Notes under the pieces: model-generated
Seen by the model: only the letters and a program-made list of their open reading frames with translations
What the model was told of the DNA's origin: nothing
Databases searched by the model: none
Part shown: one piece after another, positions 1 to 8,272 of the stretch
Layout of the letters: the number at the start of each line of letters is the position of its first letter
How positions within the stretch are numbered: position 1 is the stretch's first letter
Translations under genes and position numbers: made by a program
Assembly: GCA_017620015.1 (NCBI GenBank)
Contig: JAFZRE010000032.1
Coordinates: 119,009 to 183,008 of the forward strand
Length of the DNA stretch: 64,000 bases
Reading direction: 5' to 3'
DNA from: Bacteroidales bacterium
GTDB lineage: Bacteria > Bacteroidota > Bacteroidia > Bacteroidales > ML635J-15

Positions 1-661
1 GTCCGGCAATGTCGCCGTCCTTGTTGATGTGTCCAATTATTATTATAGGTACCCCCGACGATTTAGCATATTCCTGAAGTTTCTGGGCGCAGAGCCTGAT
101 TTGAGAAACTGTTCCTGGTGATGATGTTATGTCGGCAGATGCTGTTGTTTGTATGGAGTCGATTACAACTATTTCGGGATTGGTAGCCTTAATTGTTGCA
201 ATAATCTTGTCTATGTTTATTTCGGAGTATATCAGGCATTGGGGATTGTTTATGCCAATTCTGTCGGCACGGAGTTTTATTTGTGTTTCACTTTCTTCGC
301 CCGATACATAGAGGACTTTTTTGTTGATGTTTAGAGCCGACTGCAGTATTAAGGTAGATTTTCCGATTCCAGGTTCTCCACCGAGCAGTACAAGAGATCC
401 TGGGACAAGTCCGCCACCCAATACACGGTTGAATTCGGTATAGGGCATGTCAATTCGATGCAGTTCCTTTTGCTTTATGTCTTGAATTGGAACCGGATTT
501 CCAGCTATTGCCTCAGAATATGCCTTGGCAGATTTGTCTTCTTTTTCTTCCGCTTCTTCGATGAACGAATTCCAACTGTCGCAGTTAGGACATTTGCCAA
601 CCCATTTGGGCGAAACGAAACCACAATTCTGGCAGACGAATATTGTTTTGTTTTTTGCCAT
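1..661 (-). CDS. radA: DNA repair protein RadA/Sms, N-terminal part
   Basis: About 220 codons are present; the C-terminal part lies beyond the left edge. The protein opens with a four-cysteine zinc finger (CQNCG and CPNC, Cys10, 13, 24 and 27), then a RecA-like ATPase core with the Walker A motif GGEPGIGKST near residue 95 and a hydrophobic Walker B strand ending in IDSIQ. This order is diagnostic of RadA, a RecA-related helicase/translocase that promotes branch migration in recombinational repair. The Lon-like C-terminal domain is not visible. The start is the ATG read from 661, directly before the zinc finger. The upstream hairpin at 681-703 ends the preceding minus-strand gene, so radA probably has its own promoter or is reached by read-through. 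Confidence 0.96.
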   Translation of the reverse strand, partial: MAKNKTIFVCQNCGFVSPKWVGKCPNCDSWNSFIEEAEEKEDKSAKAYSEAIAGNPVPIQDIKQKELHRIDMPYTEFNRVLGGGLVPGSLVLLGGEPGIGKSTLILQSALNINKKVLYVSGEESETQIKLRADRIGINNPQCLIYSEINIDKIIATIKATNPEIVVIDSIQTTASADITSSPGTVSQIRLCAQKLQEYAKSSGVPIIIIGHINKDGDIAG

Positions 662-680
662 AAGCCGTTTATAAAAAACA

Positions 681-703
681 AACGACTGTCATTGGCAGTC
701 GTT
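681..703 (-). terminator. Rho-independent terminator
   Basis: An 8-bp perfect stem (AACGACTG / CAGTCGTT) with a 7-nt loop is followed on the minus strand by a T-rich run. It sits just after the stop of the 728-1141 gene and before radA, so it most likely ends the lipoprotein transcript. Confidence 0.75.
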
Positions 704-727
704 ATGTTTATCTATATGAATAAATCT

Positions 728-1141
728 TTAATTTTTTCTTTTTAGTTCCATTCGATAGTATGCGCCACCCCTTGTCGGATCATCCTCGAATTCAATTCTT
801 GTGGCTATAATAACATCATTCTTAACCTTGTCAACACGATAAATGCCATTAAGGTCGTCGCATCCCGGAAGCATTTCGCTGTCTCTGAAAATAATACGTT
901 CCTTTAGATTTTTCTTGGTAATTTCGTAGGTGCAACTGTCAACTAGCATTCCAGAATCAGATTCGAGTATTCTAATAGCGGTAGAATTACCGTCGAATGT
1001 AATCTGCATTGTGCCTTCTGGTTTGGTGTCAAAAGTCATTACATCCCATGTGCCTTGGATTTCGTTTGCAACTTTCTTGCAACTTGGCATAAGAACTAAT
1101 GCAATACCTATTAATATAAGCAACGATATTCTATTCTTCAT
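728..1141 (-). CDS. Small lipoprotein, lipocalin-like start
   Basis: This 137-residue protein begins with a lipoprotein signal peptide: two basic residues, a hydrophobic run and the lipobox LMPSC with the acylated cysteine at position 21. The mature part starts with a short linker and a GTW motif typical of small lipocalin-like or META-type beta-barrel lipoproteins. It is otherwise beta-rich and ends in a basic tail. I do not recognise a specific family. It should be anchored in the membrane facing the periplasm. It has its own -7 box at 1168-1176 and a terminator at 681-703, so it is probably monocistronic. Confidence 0.75.
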   Translation of the reverse strand: MKNRISLLILIGIALVLMPSCKKVANEIQGTWDVMTFDTKPEGTMQITFDGNSTAIRILESDSGMLVDSCTYEITKKNLKERIIFRDSEMLPGCDDLNGIYRVDKVKNDVIIATRIEFEDDPTRGGAYYRMELKRKN

Positions 1142-1167
1142 TTGTCATGTATGTTATAAAATTGGTC

Positions 1168-1176
1168 GCAAATATA
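1168..1176 (-). promoter_or_regulatory. -7 box of the lipoprotein gene
   Basis: The minus strand reads TATATTTGC, matching the Bacteroidota TAnnTTTG box, 27 nt before the ATG at 1141. Confidence 0.5.
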
Positions 1177-1191
1177 ATATATTTTTTTCTT

Positions 1192-1674
1192 TTACAATCT
1201 TTTTATTATTAAAGAAGAAGAAAAGTTTTCAACAAGAGGTATTGTAATAACATTACCTCCATACGAACTTACAAATTCTGCTCCGACAATAGTCTCAAAG
1301 GTGTAATCTCCTCCTTTGACAAGGCAATCTGGACGCACTTCTTTGATTAGTTTTTCAGGTGTGTCTTCGTCAAAAACGACAACAGCATCTACAAAACTAA
1401 GTGCGGCTAACAATATAGCCCGTTCCATTTGTCCGTTTATTGGCCTAGTTTCTCCTTTCAGCCTTCTTACTGATGCATCGGAGTTTAGTCCTATAACCAA
1501 CTTGTCGCCAAGTTCTTTGGCTTCGGCAAGATAAGATACGTGACCGAAATGTAGCACGTCGAAGCAGCCGTTTGTAAAAACGATACGCTTACCTTCAGAT
1601 TTCCACATCGAAACAAGTTCTCTTATTTCGGAAAAACCTACAATCTTTGATTTTATTGCTTGTAAGGTGGACAT
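1192..1674 (-). CDS. rfaE2: D-glycero-beta-D-manno-heptose 1-phosphate adenylyltransferase
   Basis: This 160-residue nucleotidyltransferase has the cytidylyltransferase-fold signature [13 protein letters not shown] (HxGH at residues 42-45) and later [12 protein letters not shown] and VKGGDY, as in the C-terminal domain of HldE/RfaE. It adenylylates heptose-1-phosphate to ADP-heptose for lipopolysaccharide core synthesis. The separate kinase domain found in HldE fusions is absent, so this is the stand-alone RfaE2 form. Its ATG overlaps the panD stop (TAATG), implying co-transcription and translational coupling with panD. FAD-synthetase-type or glycerol-3-phosphate cytidylyltransferases share the fold, but the length and motifs fit RfaE2 best. 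Confidence 0.88.
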   Translation of the reverse strand: MSTLQAIKSKIVGFSEIRELVSMWKSEGKRIVFTNGCFDVLHFGHVSYLAEAKELGDKLVIGLNSDASVRRLKGETRPINGQMERAILLAALSFVDAVVVFDEDTPEKLIKEVRPDCLVKGGDYTFETIVGAEFVSSYGGNVITIPLVENFSSSLIIKRL

Positions 1675-2024
1675 TACAATATTTTGTTTGTCCTAGTGTC
1701 GGGAAAAACGAACGATGGCTTGAATATTTTTGCTTCTTCAAAATCCATTGAAGCGTAGGAGATTATAATCACTATGTCGCCAACCTGAGCCTTGCGGGCG
1801 GCTGGTCCGTTAAGGCAAATTACACCTGTGCCACGCTTACCCTTGATGACGTATGTCTCAAGGCGTTCTCCGTTGTTTACGTTAACAACTTGAACTTTTT
1901 CGTTCTCAATGATATTTGCAGCGTCCATCAGGTCTTCGTCAATTGTTATGCTTCCAACGTACTGAAGGTTTGCTTCGGTGACGGTGACCTTGTGAATTTT
2001 CGATTTTACTACTTCTATGTTCAT
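1674..2024 (-). CDS. panD: Aspartate 1-decarboxylase precursor
   Basis: This 116-residue protein is a pyruvoyl-dependent decarboxylase making beta-alanine from aspartate for pantothenate synthesis. The self-cleavage site is visible as YVGS, Gly24-Ser25, where the serine becomes the pyruvoyl group. [12 protein letters not shown] and [13 protein letters not shown] are the typical PanD barrel motifs. The length is normal. It follows panC on the same strand, with a promoter-like box between them, and overlaps rfaE2 by one base. Beta-alanine made here is the substrate of PanC. Confidence 0.95.
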   Translation of the reverse strand: MNIEVVKSKIHKVTVTEANLQYVGSITIDEDLMDAANIIENEKVQVVNVNNGERLETYVIKGKRGTGVICLNGPAARKAQVGDIVIIISYASMDFEEAKIFKPSFVFPDTRTNKIL

Positions 2025-2048
2025 TTCAGATGTCGTAAAAAAACGGGT

Positions 2049-2057
2049 GCAAATTTA
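2049..2057 (-). promoter_or_regulatory. -7 box before panD
   Basis: The minus strand reads TAAATTTGC, a match to TAnnTTTGC, 24 nt before the panD ATG. It would let panD-rfaE2 be transcribed separately from panC. Confidence 0.5.
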
Positions 2058-2062
2058 AGCAA

Positions 2063-2914
2063 TTATTTAATGTCGCAATTAATATTGTCAATTAATCTTA
2101 TGTTTCCGCACCAAACTGCAATACAGAGCCTTGTGGTGATTTTCTTGTCGAATTTGCTTAAAAGTTCAAGGTTTTCGGAGTTGCAGAATGCCGCATATTC
2201 CATCTTCATGAATTTTACGCTGTCGATTTTTGATTTCAGAGTCTCTATAAGAGTATCTGGAGTTTGTGATTCTGGAATATCGGCGCAGGTTTCGGTTATT
2301 ATCTTGTAAATTTGTGGAGCGACTTCCAATTGTTCTGCCGTTAGAAGCTTGTTCCTTGAACTTTTTGCAAGTCCGCTTTCTTCGCGAACAATTGGGCAGG
2401 GAACTATTGTCAATGGCAGATTTTTCTGCTTTACCATAAGTTTTATGATTGCAACTTGTTGGAAATCTTTTTCTCCAAAATATGCGAAGTTGGGCTTAAC
2501 AAGGTCGAAAAGCCTATATACTATATCGACAACTCCTTGAAAATGACCAGGGCGGAATTCTCCTTCGTATTTTCTGTCGAGTCCGAGAAAATCCATCTTG
2601 CAGCCATCGTAGCCGTTGTAGATGTCGTCGGCGGTTGGCAGGTAGAGGATGTCACATTTTACGCTTTCGAGCAATGCAATGTCGGCATCGGTGGTTATCG
2701 GGTAATTTTTGTAGTCGTTCGGGTCGTTGAATTGACGTGGGTTTACGAATACGGAAACGACCGTGCAATCGTTTTCGGCAACACTGCGGCGTATTAGCGA
2801 TGCGTGTCCTTCGTGCAGTGCACCCATTGTCGGAACAAAACCTAATTTCTTGCCTTTTAATGAGTTGCCATTTCTCAAGGCTGTAAGTTCATCAACAGTT
2901 CTAACTATTTTCAT
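2063..2914 (-). CDS. panC: Pantothenate synthetase
   Basis: This 283-residue protein condenses pantoate and beta-alanine with ATP. The nucleotide-binding motif PTMGALHEGH (HEGH at 34-37), FVNPRQFN, FGEKDFQQ and the C-terminal SSRN (KMSKS-like loop) are all present, in the normal order and spacing. It is first in the minus-strand group panC-panD-rfaE2. It is divergent from surE across a 333-bp spacer. Confidence 0.97.
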   Translation of the reverse strand: MKIVRTVDELTALRNGNSLKGKKLGFVPTMGALHEGHASLIRRSVAENDCTVVSVFVNPRQFNDPNDYKNYPITTDADIALLESVKCDILYLPTADDIYNGYDGCKMDFLGLDRKYEGEFRPGHFQGVVDIVYRLFDLVKPNFAYFGEKDFQQVAIIKLMVKQKNLPLTIVPCPIVREESGLAKSSRNKLLTAEQLEVAPQIYKIITETCADIPESQTPDTLIETLKSKIDSVKFMKMEYAAFCNSENLELLSKFDKKITTRLCIAVWCGNIRLIDNINCDIK

Positions 2915-3247
2915 CTCAATGAAATTTATTGCTGCGAAATTATAATTAACATTTTACATGGCAAGGGAAAAAATGCTTGTTGTTTACTATAAATCTTTAG
3001 TCTTATAACACGAATAATTTGTAGGGTTGCATGGCGGTTTGTGTCGCCAGTTTTTTGTTGCATAGATAAACAAGAATACATATCGTATGCTTATGAGCAG
3101 AGCTCGGAATGGATGCTATATGTATGTGATGGATGATGAATTGAGAGAATATATGCGAAGTAGATAGATTTAGGTTTTTCGTATCTCCAATATTTTTCTT
3201 AATTTTGCACTTTGTAACAAATAAACGAAAATTTTCGCTAAATATTT
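2915..3247. other. Intergenic spacer, panC/surE divergent promoters
   Basis: This 333-bp AT-rich spacer lies between divergent panC and surE. I see a plus-strand -7 box TAATTTTGC at 3200-3208 and only a weak minus-strand candidate near 2932. No open frame or stable hairpin stands out. Confidence 0.6.
3200..3208 (+). promoter_or_regulatory. -7 box of the surE-lpxB operon
   Basis: TAATTTTGC matches the Bacteroidota -7 consensus and lies 39 nt before the surE ATG. No clear TTTG -33 element is visible. Confidence 0.5.
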
Positions 3248-4015
3248 ATGGAAGAACGACTTATCCTAATATCCAACGATGATGGAATATCGTCTAAGGG
3301 GATTGATACGCTTATTCGGATAGCTCAGCCTTACGGCAAGGTTGTCGTTGTGGCTCCTGTTGGCGTGCAGTCGGGTAAGTCACATTCGGTATCGCTCACA
3401 CGACCAATACGTTTTGAGAAACAGTACGGTAGCGAAAGATTGGAAAAGTATATCCTTAATGGTACTCCTGTCGATTGCGTGAAAAGTGCGCTTACAAAGA
3501 TTCTGCCGCGTAAGCCCGACTTGATGCTTTCGGGGATAAATCACGGATCCAATTCTGCAATTAGCGTAATATACTCTGGCACAATGGGTGCGGCAATCGA
3601 GGCTTCGTTCTATGGAATACCGTCTGTGGGACTTTCCATTGTCACCCACGATTTGGATGCCGACTTTTCTGTCGTTGAGAAAACAGCTCCTGCGCTTATC
3701 GAGAAAGTCCTTGAACATGGTATGCCAGAAATGGTTAGCCTAAATGTGAACTATCCTGTATGCAAACTTGAAGATTTCAAGGGATTTAAGGTTTGCTCGC
3801 AGACAAAGAGCTATTGGTACGAGGATTTTGAAGAGACTGTCGATAAGAATGGAAATCCGGCGTATTATCAGCGCGGACATCTGGTGAATGTTGAACCGGA
3901 CAACGATAATTGCGACGAAAACGCGCTTGCCGAAAACTATGCTTCAATAGTGCCTATTAAGGTGGATTTTACTGATTATAAGATGATTGACGAACTTAAA
4001 AAATGGAATTTATAA
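3248..4015 (+). CDS. surE: 5'/3'-nucleotidase SurE
   Basis: This 255-residue metal-dependent nucleoside monophosphate phosphatase has the signature ISNDDG at residues 8-13 (metal-binding Asp11 and Asp12), then SGKSHS, LNGTPVDCV and LSGINHGSN, all SurE motifs. The length is normal. It starts a plus-strand group with a small membrane protein and lpxB. The downstream start codon follows its stop by 1 nt. Confidence 0.96.
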   Translation: MEERLILISNDDGISSKGIDTLIRIAQPYGKVVVVAPVGVQSGKSHSVSLTRPIRFEKQYGSERLEKYILNGTPVDCVKSALTKILPRKPDLMLSGINHGSNSAISVIYSGTMGAAIEASFYGIPSVGLSIVTHDLDADFSVVEKTAPALIEKVLEHGMPEMVSLNVNYPVCKLEDFKGFKVCSQTKSYWYEDFEETVDKNGNPAYYQRGHLVNVEPDNDNCDENALAENYASIVPIKVDFTDYKMIDELKKWNL

Positions 4016-4016
4016 T

Positions 4017-4331
4017 ATGGAAGCAAGACCAAATATGATAAAGAGGTTCAACAAGCCTATATTCGGACTTTTAGTTGGAATTATTGTGCCGATAATTGCT
4101 TTTTTCATCTATTTTCTGATTGAGCATTTTATGTACGGCTGGGGATTTGTTGACTTCATCAACAGGCTCATCGAGATAAAGTCGATTCTGCCGCCAAGTT
4201 TGTGTGTATTCGCCGACCTGATACCTTATTTTATATTTAAGAAGCTTGACTATTGGTATGCGGTTAAGGGACTTGTATATTCGCTGGTGGTTTACACGTT
4301 GATATTTGTTGTGCTTACATTTATGAAATGA
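4017..4331 (+). CDS. Small three-helix membrane protein
   Basis: I chose the ATG at 4017, one base after the surE stop; the in-frame upstream start at 3987 would overlap surE by 29 nt. The 104-residue protein has three hydrophobic stretches (about 14-36, 55-72 and 80-101) and no soluble domain. I do not recognise the family. The last codon overlaps lpxB (ATGA), so it is translationally coupled to a lipid A enzyme. Bacteroidota genomes often have a small membrane protein at this place, but I infer no function. Confidence 0.75.
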   Translation: MEARPNMIKRFNKPIFGLLVGIIVPIIAFFIYFLIEHFMYGWGFVDFINRLIEIKSILPPSLCVFADLIPYFIFKKLDYWYAVKGLVYSLVVYTLIFVVLTFMK

Positions 4332-5461
4332 GATATTTTGTAATTGCTGGTGAAGCGTCGGGCGACCTGCATGGTGCCTACCTTGTAGAGCAGATACGAA
4401 TGGCTGACAAGGATGCCGACATTGAAGGGTGGGGCGGCGACCTGATGAAAAGTCAGGGCGTTAGAATCCACAAGCATATCAGGGACTTGGCCTTTATGGG
4501 TTTTGTCGATGTAGCTAAAAATCTCTCCACGATATTTGCTAACATTAAGCTTGTAAAACAGCAAATTGTTGGCTATAAGCCCGATGCACTTCTGCTTGTC
4601 GATTATCCTGGATTCAATTTTCGTATTGCAAAATGGGCTAAGAAGCAGGGCTTCAAGGTTTTGTACTTCATATCGCCAAATGTGTGGGCGTGGAAGTCGA
4701 ACCGTGTCTATAAGGTGCGCGACAATACCGACCGAATGTACACTATTCTGCCGTTCGAGAAGGCGTTTTATGCTAAGTATGGCATTGAGGTTGAGTACTT
4801 TGGTCATCCGTTGGTTGATGTTGTAGGTTCGTACAAGGCAAAGAACATTGACGATTTTCGCAAGGAGCATAATTTGCCCGACAAACCCATAATTGCGACA
4901 ATGGCAGGTAGCCGCCGTCAGGAAATAAGTCGGATGCTGCCTGTAATGCTTGAGGTTGCAAAAAGTTTTCCGCAGTATGAGTTCCTTATAACAGGAGCTC
5001 CTGCGATTGACCGAAGTTTTTATGAGCAATTCCTTGTAAATAAGCCCGATAACGTGGAGCTTCTTTTCAACAGCACCTACGAAATCCTTTCTCATTCCGA
5101 GGCGGGACTTGTTACGTCGGGAACGGCAACTCTTGAGGCTGCTTTGTTTGGTGTGCCGCAGGTCGTGTGCTACAAGTCCGATGCGTTTTCGGTGTTCATT
5201 GCACGTCAGGTGTCGCGTTTTTCGGGCGTAAAGTACATTTCGCTGGTTAATTTAATTCTCGACAAGCCGAGTGTTCGCGAACTTATTCAAGACGACCTAA
5301 CCGTGCAAAATGCCACCGAGGAACTTGCAAATATTGTAAAGGGTGGTGCTAGGCGCAGTTCCATCGAGGCCGACTATGCCGAATTGTCTGGTAAGGTTGG
5401 CGAAAGGGGTGTTTACCGCAGGATTGCAGAGGATATGATACGGAGGATTGTTAGAAACTGA
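4328..5461 (+). CDS. lpxB: Lipid-A-disaccharide synthase
   Basis: This 377-residue GT-B glycosyltransferase joins UDP-2,3-diacylglucosamine and lipid X to make the lipid A disaccharide at the inner membrane. GEASGDLHGA, MGFVDV, YPGFNFRIAK, ISPNVWAWK and the C-terminal SGTATLEAAL with VCYK are all LpxB hallmarks. The length is normal. It overlaps the upstream membrane protein by 4 nt and closes the surE operon. Confidence 0.97.
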   Translation: MRYFVIAGEASGDLHGAYLVEQIRMADKDADIEGWGGDLMKSQGVRIHKHIRDLAFMGFVDVAKNLSTIFANIKLVKQQIVGYKPDALLLVDYPGFNFRIAKWAKKQGFKVLYFISPNVWAWKSNRVYKVRDNTDRMYTILPFEKAFYAKYGIEVEYFGHPLVDVVGSYKAKNIDDFRKEHNLPDKPIIATMAGSRRQEISRMLPVMLEVAKSFPQYEFLITGAPAIDRSFYEQFLVNKPDNVELLFNSTYEILSHSEAGLVTSGTATLEAALFGVPQVVCYKSDAFSVFIARQVSRFSGVKYISLVNLILDKPSVRELIQDDLTVQNATEELANIVKGGARRSSIEADYAELSGKVGERGVYRRIAEDMIRRIVRN

Positions 5462-5528
5462 AAATTGCTTTGCGCGAGCAAAAGGTTGATGATTGTAACA
5501 GCGCAATGCTTTATTCCCTCCCGAATCA

Positions 5529-5715
5529 GCAAAATAGAAACCGTCATTTCGGAAATGTGTGTTTCTGTTTGTAATAAATTGTTATTTAGGATATTATTGT
5601 GGATATGATGTGCGTTTATTTAAAAAAATGACAAAAATGTTTGCGTTTAATCGAAAAGTTGTATTTTTGCAAAATAGAAATATGTGTTTCGGAAATGTGT
5701 ATTTCTATTTGTAAT
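5529..5715. repeat. 46-bp direct repeat with nested palindromes, possible operator
   Basis: Two copies of one sequence, 5529-5575 and 5669-5715 (offset 140), share GCAAAATAGAAA, TTTCGGAAATGTGT and a TTTGTAAT end. Each copy carries an inverted repeat: AGAAAC/GTTTCT (5536-5541, 5561-5566) and AGAAATA/TATTTCT (5676-5682, 5700-5706). The second copy lies just downstream of the -7 box of the ATPase gene, where a repressor would block transcription. Confidence 0.6.
5640..5670 (+). promoter_or_regulatory. Full -33/-7 promoter of the ATPase gene
   Basis: TTTG at 5640-5643, an 18-nt spacer, then TATTTTTGC at 5662-5670: one of the best Bacteroidota-type promoters in the window. It drives 5736-7055. 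Confidence 0.75.
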
Positions 5716-5735
5716 TAACTATAAAATATTGTGTT

Positions 5736-7055
5736 ATGAATTTTTATGACCGCGAACAAGAAACTGAAAAGCTAAGAAAAATAGCTTCTTCTTCAAACGA
5801 AAATGCACAAATGACCTTTGTGGTAGGGCGAAGACGAATCGGAAAAACAATGCTGTTGCTCAAGGCATTGCCGCAAGAGAATACGCTATACTTTTTTGTG
5901 GCGAGAAAATCCGAGGACTTGCTGTGTCAGGATTTCATTTTGGAAATACAGCGCAAACTGAATGTTCCGGTTTTGGGCAATGTGAGTAGGTTTGCCGATG
6001 TGTTTAATTTCCTGATGCAAGTTTCAGAATCAAGGCAGTTTAATCTTGTTATAGACGAATTTCAGGAATTTTACAATGTGAACAGTTCTGTTTATGGCGA
6101 AATGCAGCATTATTGGGATGTAAACAAGGAAAAAAGTAAGATAAACCTTGTCCTTTGTGGCTCGATAAATTCGCTGATGCACAAGATTTTCGAAAACAGC
6201 AAGGAACCGCTTTTTGGCAGGGCGACAGCAAAAATCACTGTTAAGCCGTTCAGAATAGATGTGATAAAGGACATACTCAAGGACCATAATCCGCAATATA
6301 CTAATGAAGACCTGCTCGCCTTGTACCTTTTTACAGGTGGTGTTGCCAAATACATACAGTTACTGATTGATAACCACGCGACTACATTTGAAAAAATGGT
6401 TGACTTCATTATCTGCGAGGACTCCCGTTTCATCGATGAAGGAAAAAATATGCTGATTGAGGAGTTTGGAAAAGATTATGCTACATATTTTTCCATTTTG
6501 TCGTACATATCATCGGGCAAGAATACCCGTTCGGAAATTGAAGCCGAAATTGGTGGCGAAATCGGTGGGTATCTGACTAAACTGGAAAGGGATTATGGGT
6601 TGATAGTCAAGGAACAACCAATACTTTCAAAAAGCACGACAAAGAATATGCGCTACGGTGTCGCCGACAACTTCCTGACATTTTGGTTCCGTTTTATCTA
6701 CAAATACGGATACTACATTGAGTCGGCAAATTTCGATGATTTGAAGGACCTTGTAAAGCGCGACTACGCAACATTCAGCGGTTATATTCTCGAAAGGTAT
6801 TTCCGCCAGCAACTGCGCGAAAGCCAGCAGTTTTCACGGATTGGCAGTTACTGGGACAGAAAAGGCACTCACGAAATGGACCTTATTGCAATAGATGACA
6901 ACAAGAAGCAAATTATGTTTGCCGAAGTCAAGCGCAACGAGGAGCATATTCGCTACAACACTCTTAAAGAAAAGGCCGAGTACTTTTTGTCGCTCAATCC
7001 GAAATTGAAGCGATACAAAAAAGAGTACAAGGGCTTGAGTCTAAAGGATATGTAA
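5736..7055 (+). CDS. AAA ATPase with C-terminal DUF234 nuclease-like domain
   Basis: This 439-residue protein begins NFYDREQE, the usual start of the archaeal-type ATPase family. Walker A is GRRRIGKT (31-38) and Walker B is LVIDEFQEF (about 104-112). A winged-helix region follows, then a C-terminal DUF234-like part with DLIAID and FAEVKRN, the core of a PD-(D/E)xK nuclease fold. The family is common in Bacteroidota and archaea; its biological role is poorly known and it may act on nucleic acid. It is monocistronic with a strong promoter and a palindromic repeat that may mediate autoregulation. Confidence 0.85.
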   Translation: MNFYDREQETEKLRKIASSSNENAQMTFVVGRRRIGKTMLLLKALPQENTLYFFVARKSEDLLCQDFILEIQRKLNVPVLGNVSRFADVFNFLMQVSESRQFNLVIDEFQEFYNVNSSVYGEMQHYWDVNKEKSKINLVLCGSINSLMHKIFENSKEPLFGRATAKITVKPFRIDVIKDILKDHNPQYTNEDLLALYLFTGGVAKYIQLLIDNHATTFEKMVDFIICEDSRFIDEGKNMLIEEFGKDYATYFSILSYISSGKNTRSEIEAEIGGEIGGYLTKLERDYGLIVKEQPILSKSTTKNMRYGVADNFLTFWFRFIYKYGYYIESANFDDLKDLVKRDYATFSGYILERYFRQQLRESQQFSRIGSYWDRKGTHEMDLIAIDDNKKQIMFAEVKRNEEHIRYNTLKEKAEYFLSLNPKLKRYKKEYKGLSLKDM

Positions 7056-7440
7056 AAGCAATAAGCAACAATCCTTTACATTCAAATTCACTCTCATATC
7101 AAAAAATATTTTTGCCAATTCATTTTCAATTTCTATTTTTGACTTTCGTATAATGTATGGATTGATGTATTCAAACGGTGCTGATATTGACACTGATTTT
7201 GCAGGAAAAGTACTTGATTTTTCTTGTAACTTGTTGATTGTCACCCCCCAGTACTAACTTAAAAATCTTCATATACAATTGTAACGATGTCCGTTGCGGT
7301 TGCAGTGGTTTTGTGTGTATGTGTGGTGCAGTGGCATGTCGCGACACCATACGTAGCAATTCGCTTTGGCGCGAAGCGCCGTACATATCCAATAGTCAAC
7401 AGAAAAATAACAGTATAAGTTTAATTTAAAGTAATAAGCG
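7056..7440. other. Intergenic region between ATPase and broken FISUMP gene
   Basis: This 385-bp region has a TGTCGCGACA palindrome at 7337-7346 and a GGCGC-GAA-GCGCC hairpin near 7368-7380. A short minus-strand open frame (7041-7244) is discussed among the rejected items. I see no convincing gene. Confidence 0.5.
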
Positions 7441-8090
7441 ATGAAAAATTTTACGATTTTGATTTTAGTGCTTTTATCCTTTGTGGGAATGCTGGCGTTT
7501 AGCGGCTGCCATAGGGATGAACGCGAAGGCAAGGATGGTGATTCCAGCACCTGTAACGGACACGACTAGGTTGACCTTGGTCTGCCGAGCGGCTTGAGAT
7601 GGGCAACCTGCAATGTAGGCGCAAGCAGCCCGACTGCTTACGGCAACTACTACGCTTGGGGCGAAACCAGCACTAAGTCAGCTTATACGGAAGACAACTA
7701 TACACATATACAGGCAATCCGACCACTCTTCTGTCAAGTGCCGATGCAGCCACCGCCAACTGGGGTTCTGGCTGGAGAATGCCGACCAACGCTGAAATGA
7801 ATGAGTTGAAAAACAACTGCACAGTGACATTGACAACCCAGAACGGCGTAAACGGACGCTTGTTTACTGGACCTAACGGCAACTCCATCTTCCTGCCCGC
7901 TGCTGGCTACCGCAACGGCAGCGACCTCGGCAGTGCCGGATCCCTCGGCTACTACTGGTCGAGTTCGTTCGACACGGGCACTCTGAGCTACGCGTGGGAC
8001 CTTAGCTTCTATTCGGGCAGTTGCAGCATGAACGGCAGCCTCCGTTACCTCGGGCAATCCGTTCGTCCTGTCTGCGTGTCTCGGAACTAA
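7441..8090 (+). pseudogene. Broken FISUMP-type lectin-fold lipoprotein
   Basis: The start at 7441 gives a lipoprotein signal peptide (AFSGC lipobox near residue 23). The frame then meets TAG at 7567, where relatives read GH-D/E-Y-VDLGLPSGL, so a Tyr codon has become a stop. The same frame continues with LPSGLRWATCNVG and YYAWGET, then shifts by one base near 7700. The +1 frame reads YTGNPTTL, ANWGSGWRMPT and ends GQSVRPVCVSRN. Rejoined, this is a complete Fibrobacter-major-paralogue (FISUMP) domain with a C-type-lectin-like fold. Two separate lesions argue for decay rather than sequencing error. Codons are markedly richer in C-ending forms than in the neighbours. The C-terminal 45 codons resemble variable regions of diversity-generating retroelement targets. 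Confidence 0.8.
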
Positions 8091-8130
8091 ACCATTGTCA
8101 GCAGGAGAAGCGAGAATGGCGAGACAGACA

Positions 8131-8218
8131 TAATCGGTGGTGGGGCAGACGGTAGCGCGTGGCGCACACGGCAGTGTGCTACTCAGCCACGAGCGGACGG
8201 CTGTTGCACCGCCGATTA
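8131..8218. repeat. Three-way-junction-like inverted repeat after the FISUMP gene
   Basis: An outer stem TAATCGGTGG (8131-8140) pairs with CCGCCGATTA (8209-8218), with one G-T pair. It encloses GTAGC/GCTAC (8152-8156, 8178-8182) and AGCC/GGCT (8185-8188, 8199-8202). It begins 41 bp after the FISUMP stop. It could be a structured 3' UTR or the hairpin often found downstream of retroelement variable regions. Confidence 0.5.
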
Positions 8219-8251
8219 GAGTTTTGTTTTTTGGAAGAAAGCAAAATAATC

Positions 8252-8272
8252 ACCGCCTTTGGCGGTTTTTTT
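8252..8272 (+). terminator. Rho-independent terminator of the FISUMP unit
   Basis: ACCGCC-TTT-GGCGGT followed by a run of T, 160 bp after the FISUMP stop; a strong plus-strand terminator. Confidence 0.85.

Noticed and set aside
4292..5095. 267-residue frame antisense to lpxB (also 55840-56538 and 35613-36200 antisense to other genes)
   Set aside because: Each lies opposite a well-supported gene and has low-complexity or cysteine-rich composition typical of shadows.
7041..7244. 67-residue minus-strand frame after the ATPase gene
   Set aside because: Composition is plausible, but it overlaps the ATPase stop, has no promoter box and matches no family I know; could be a gene remnant.
7567..7569. 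TAG as a recoded (sense) codon in the FISUMP gene
   Set aside because: Several other genes in the window end in TAG normally, and the same gene also has a frameshift.
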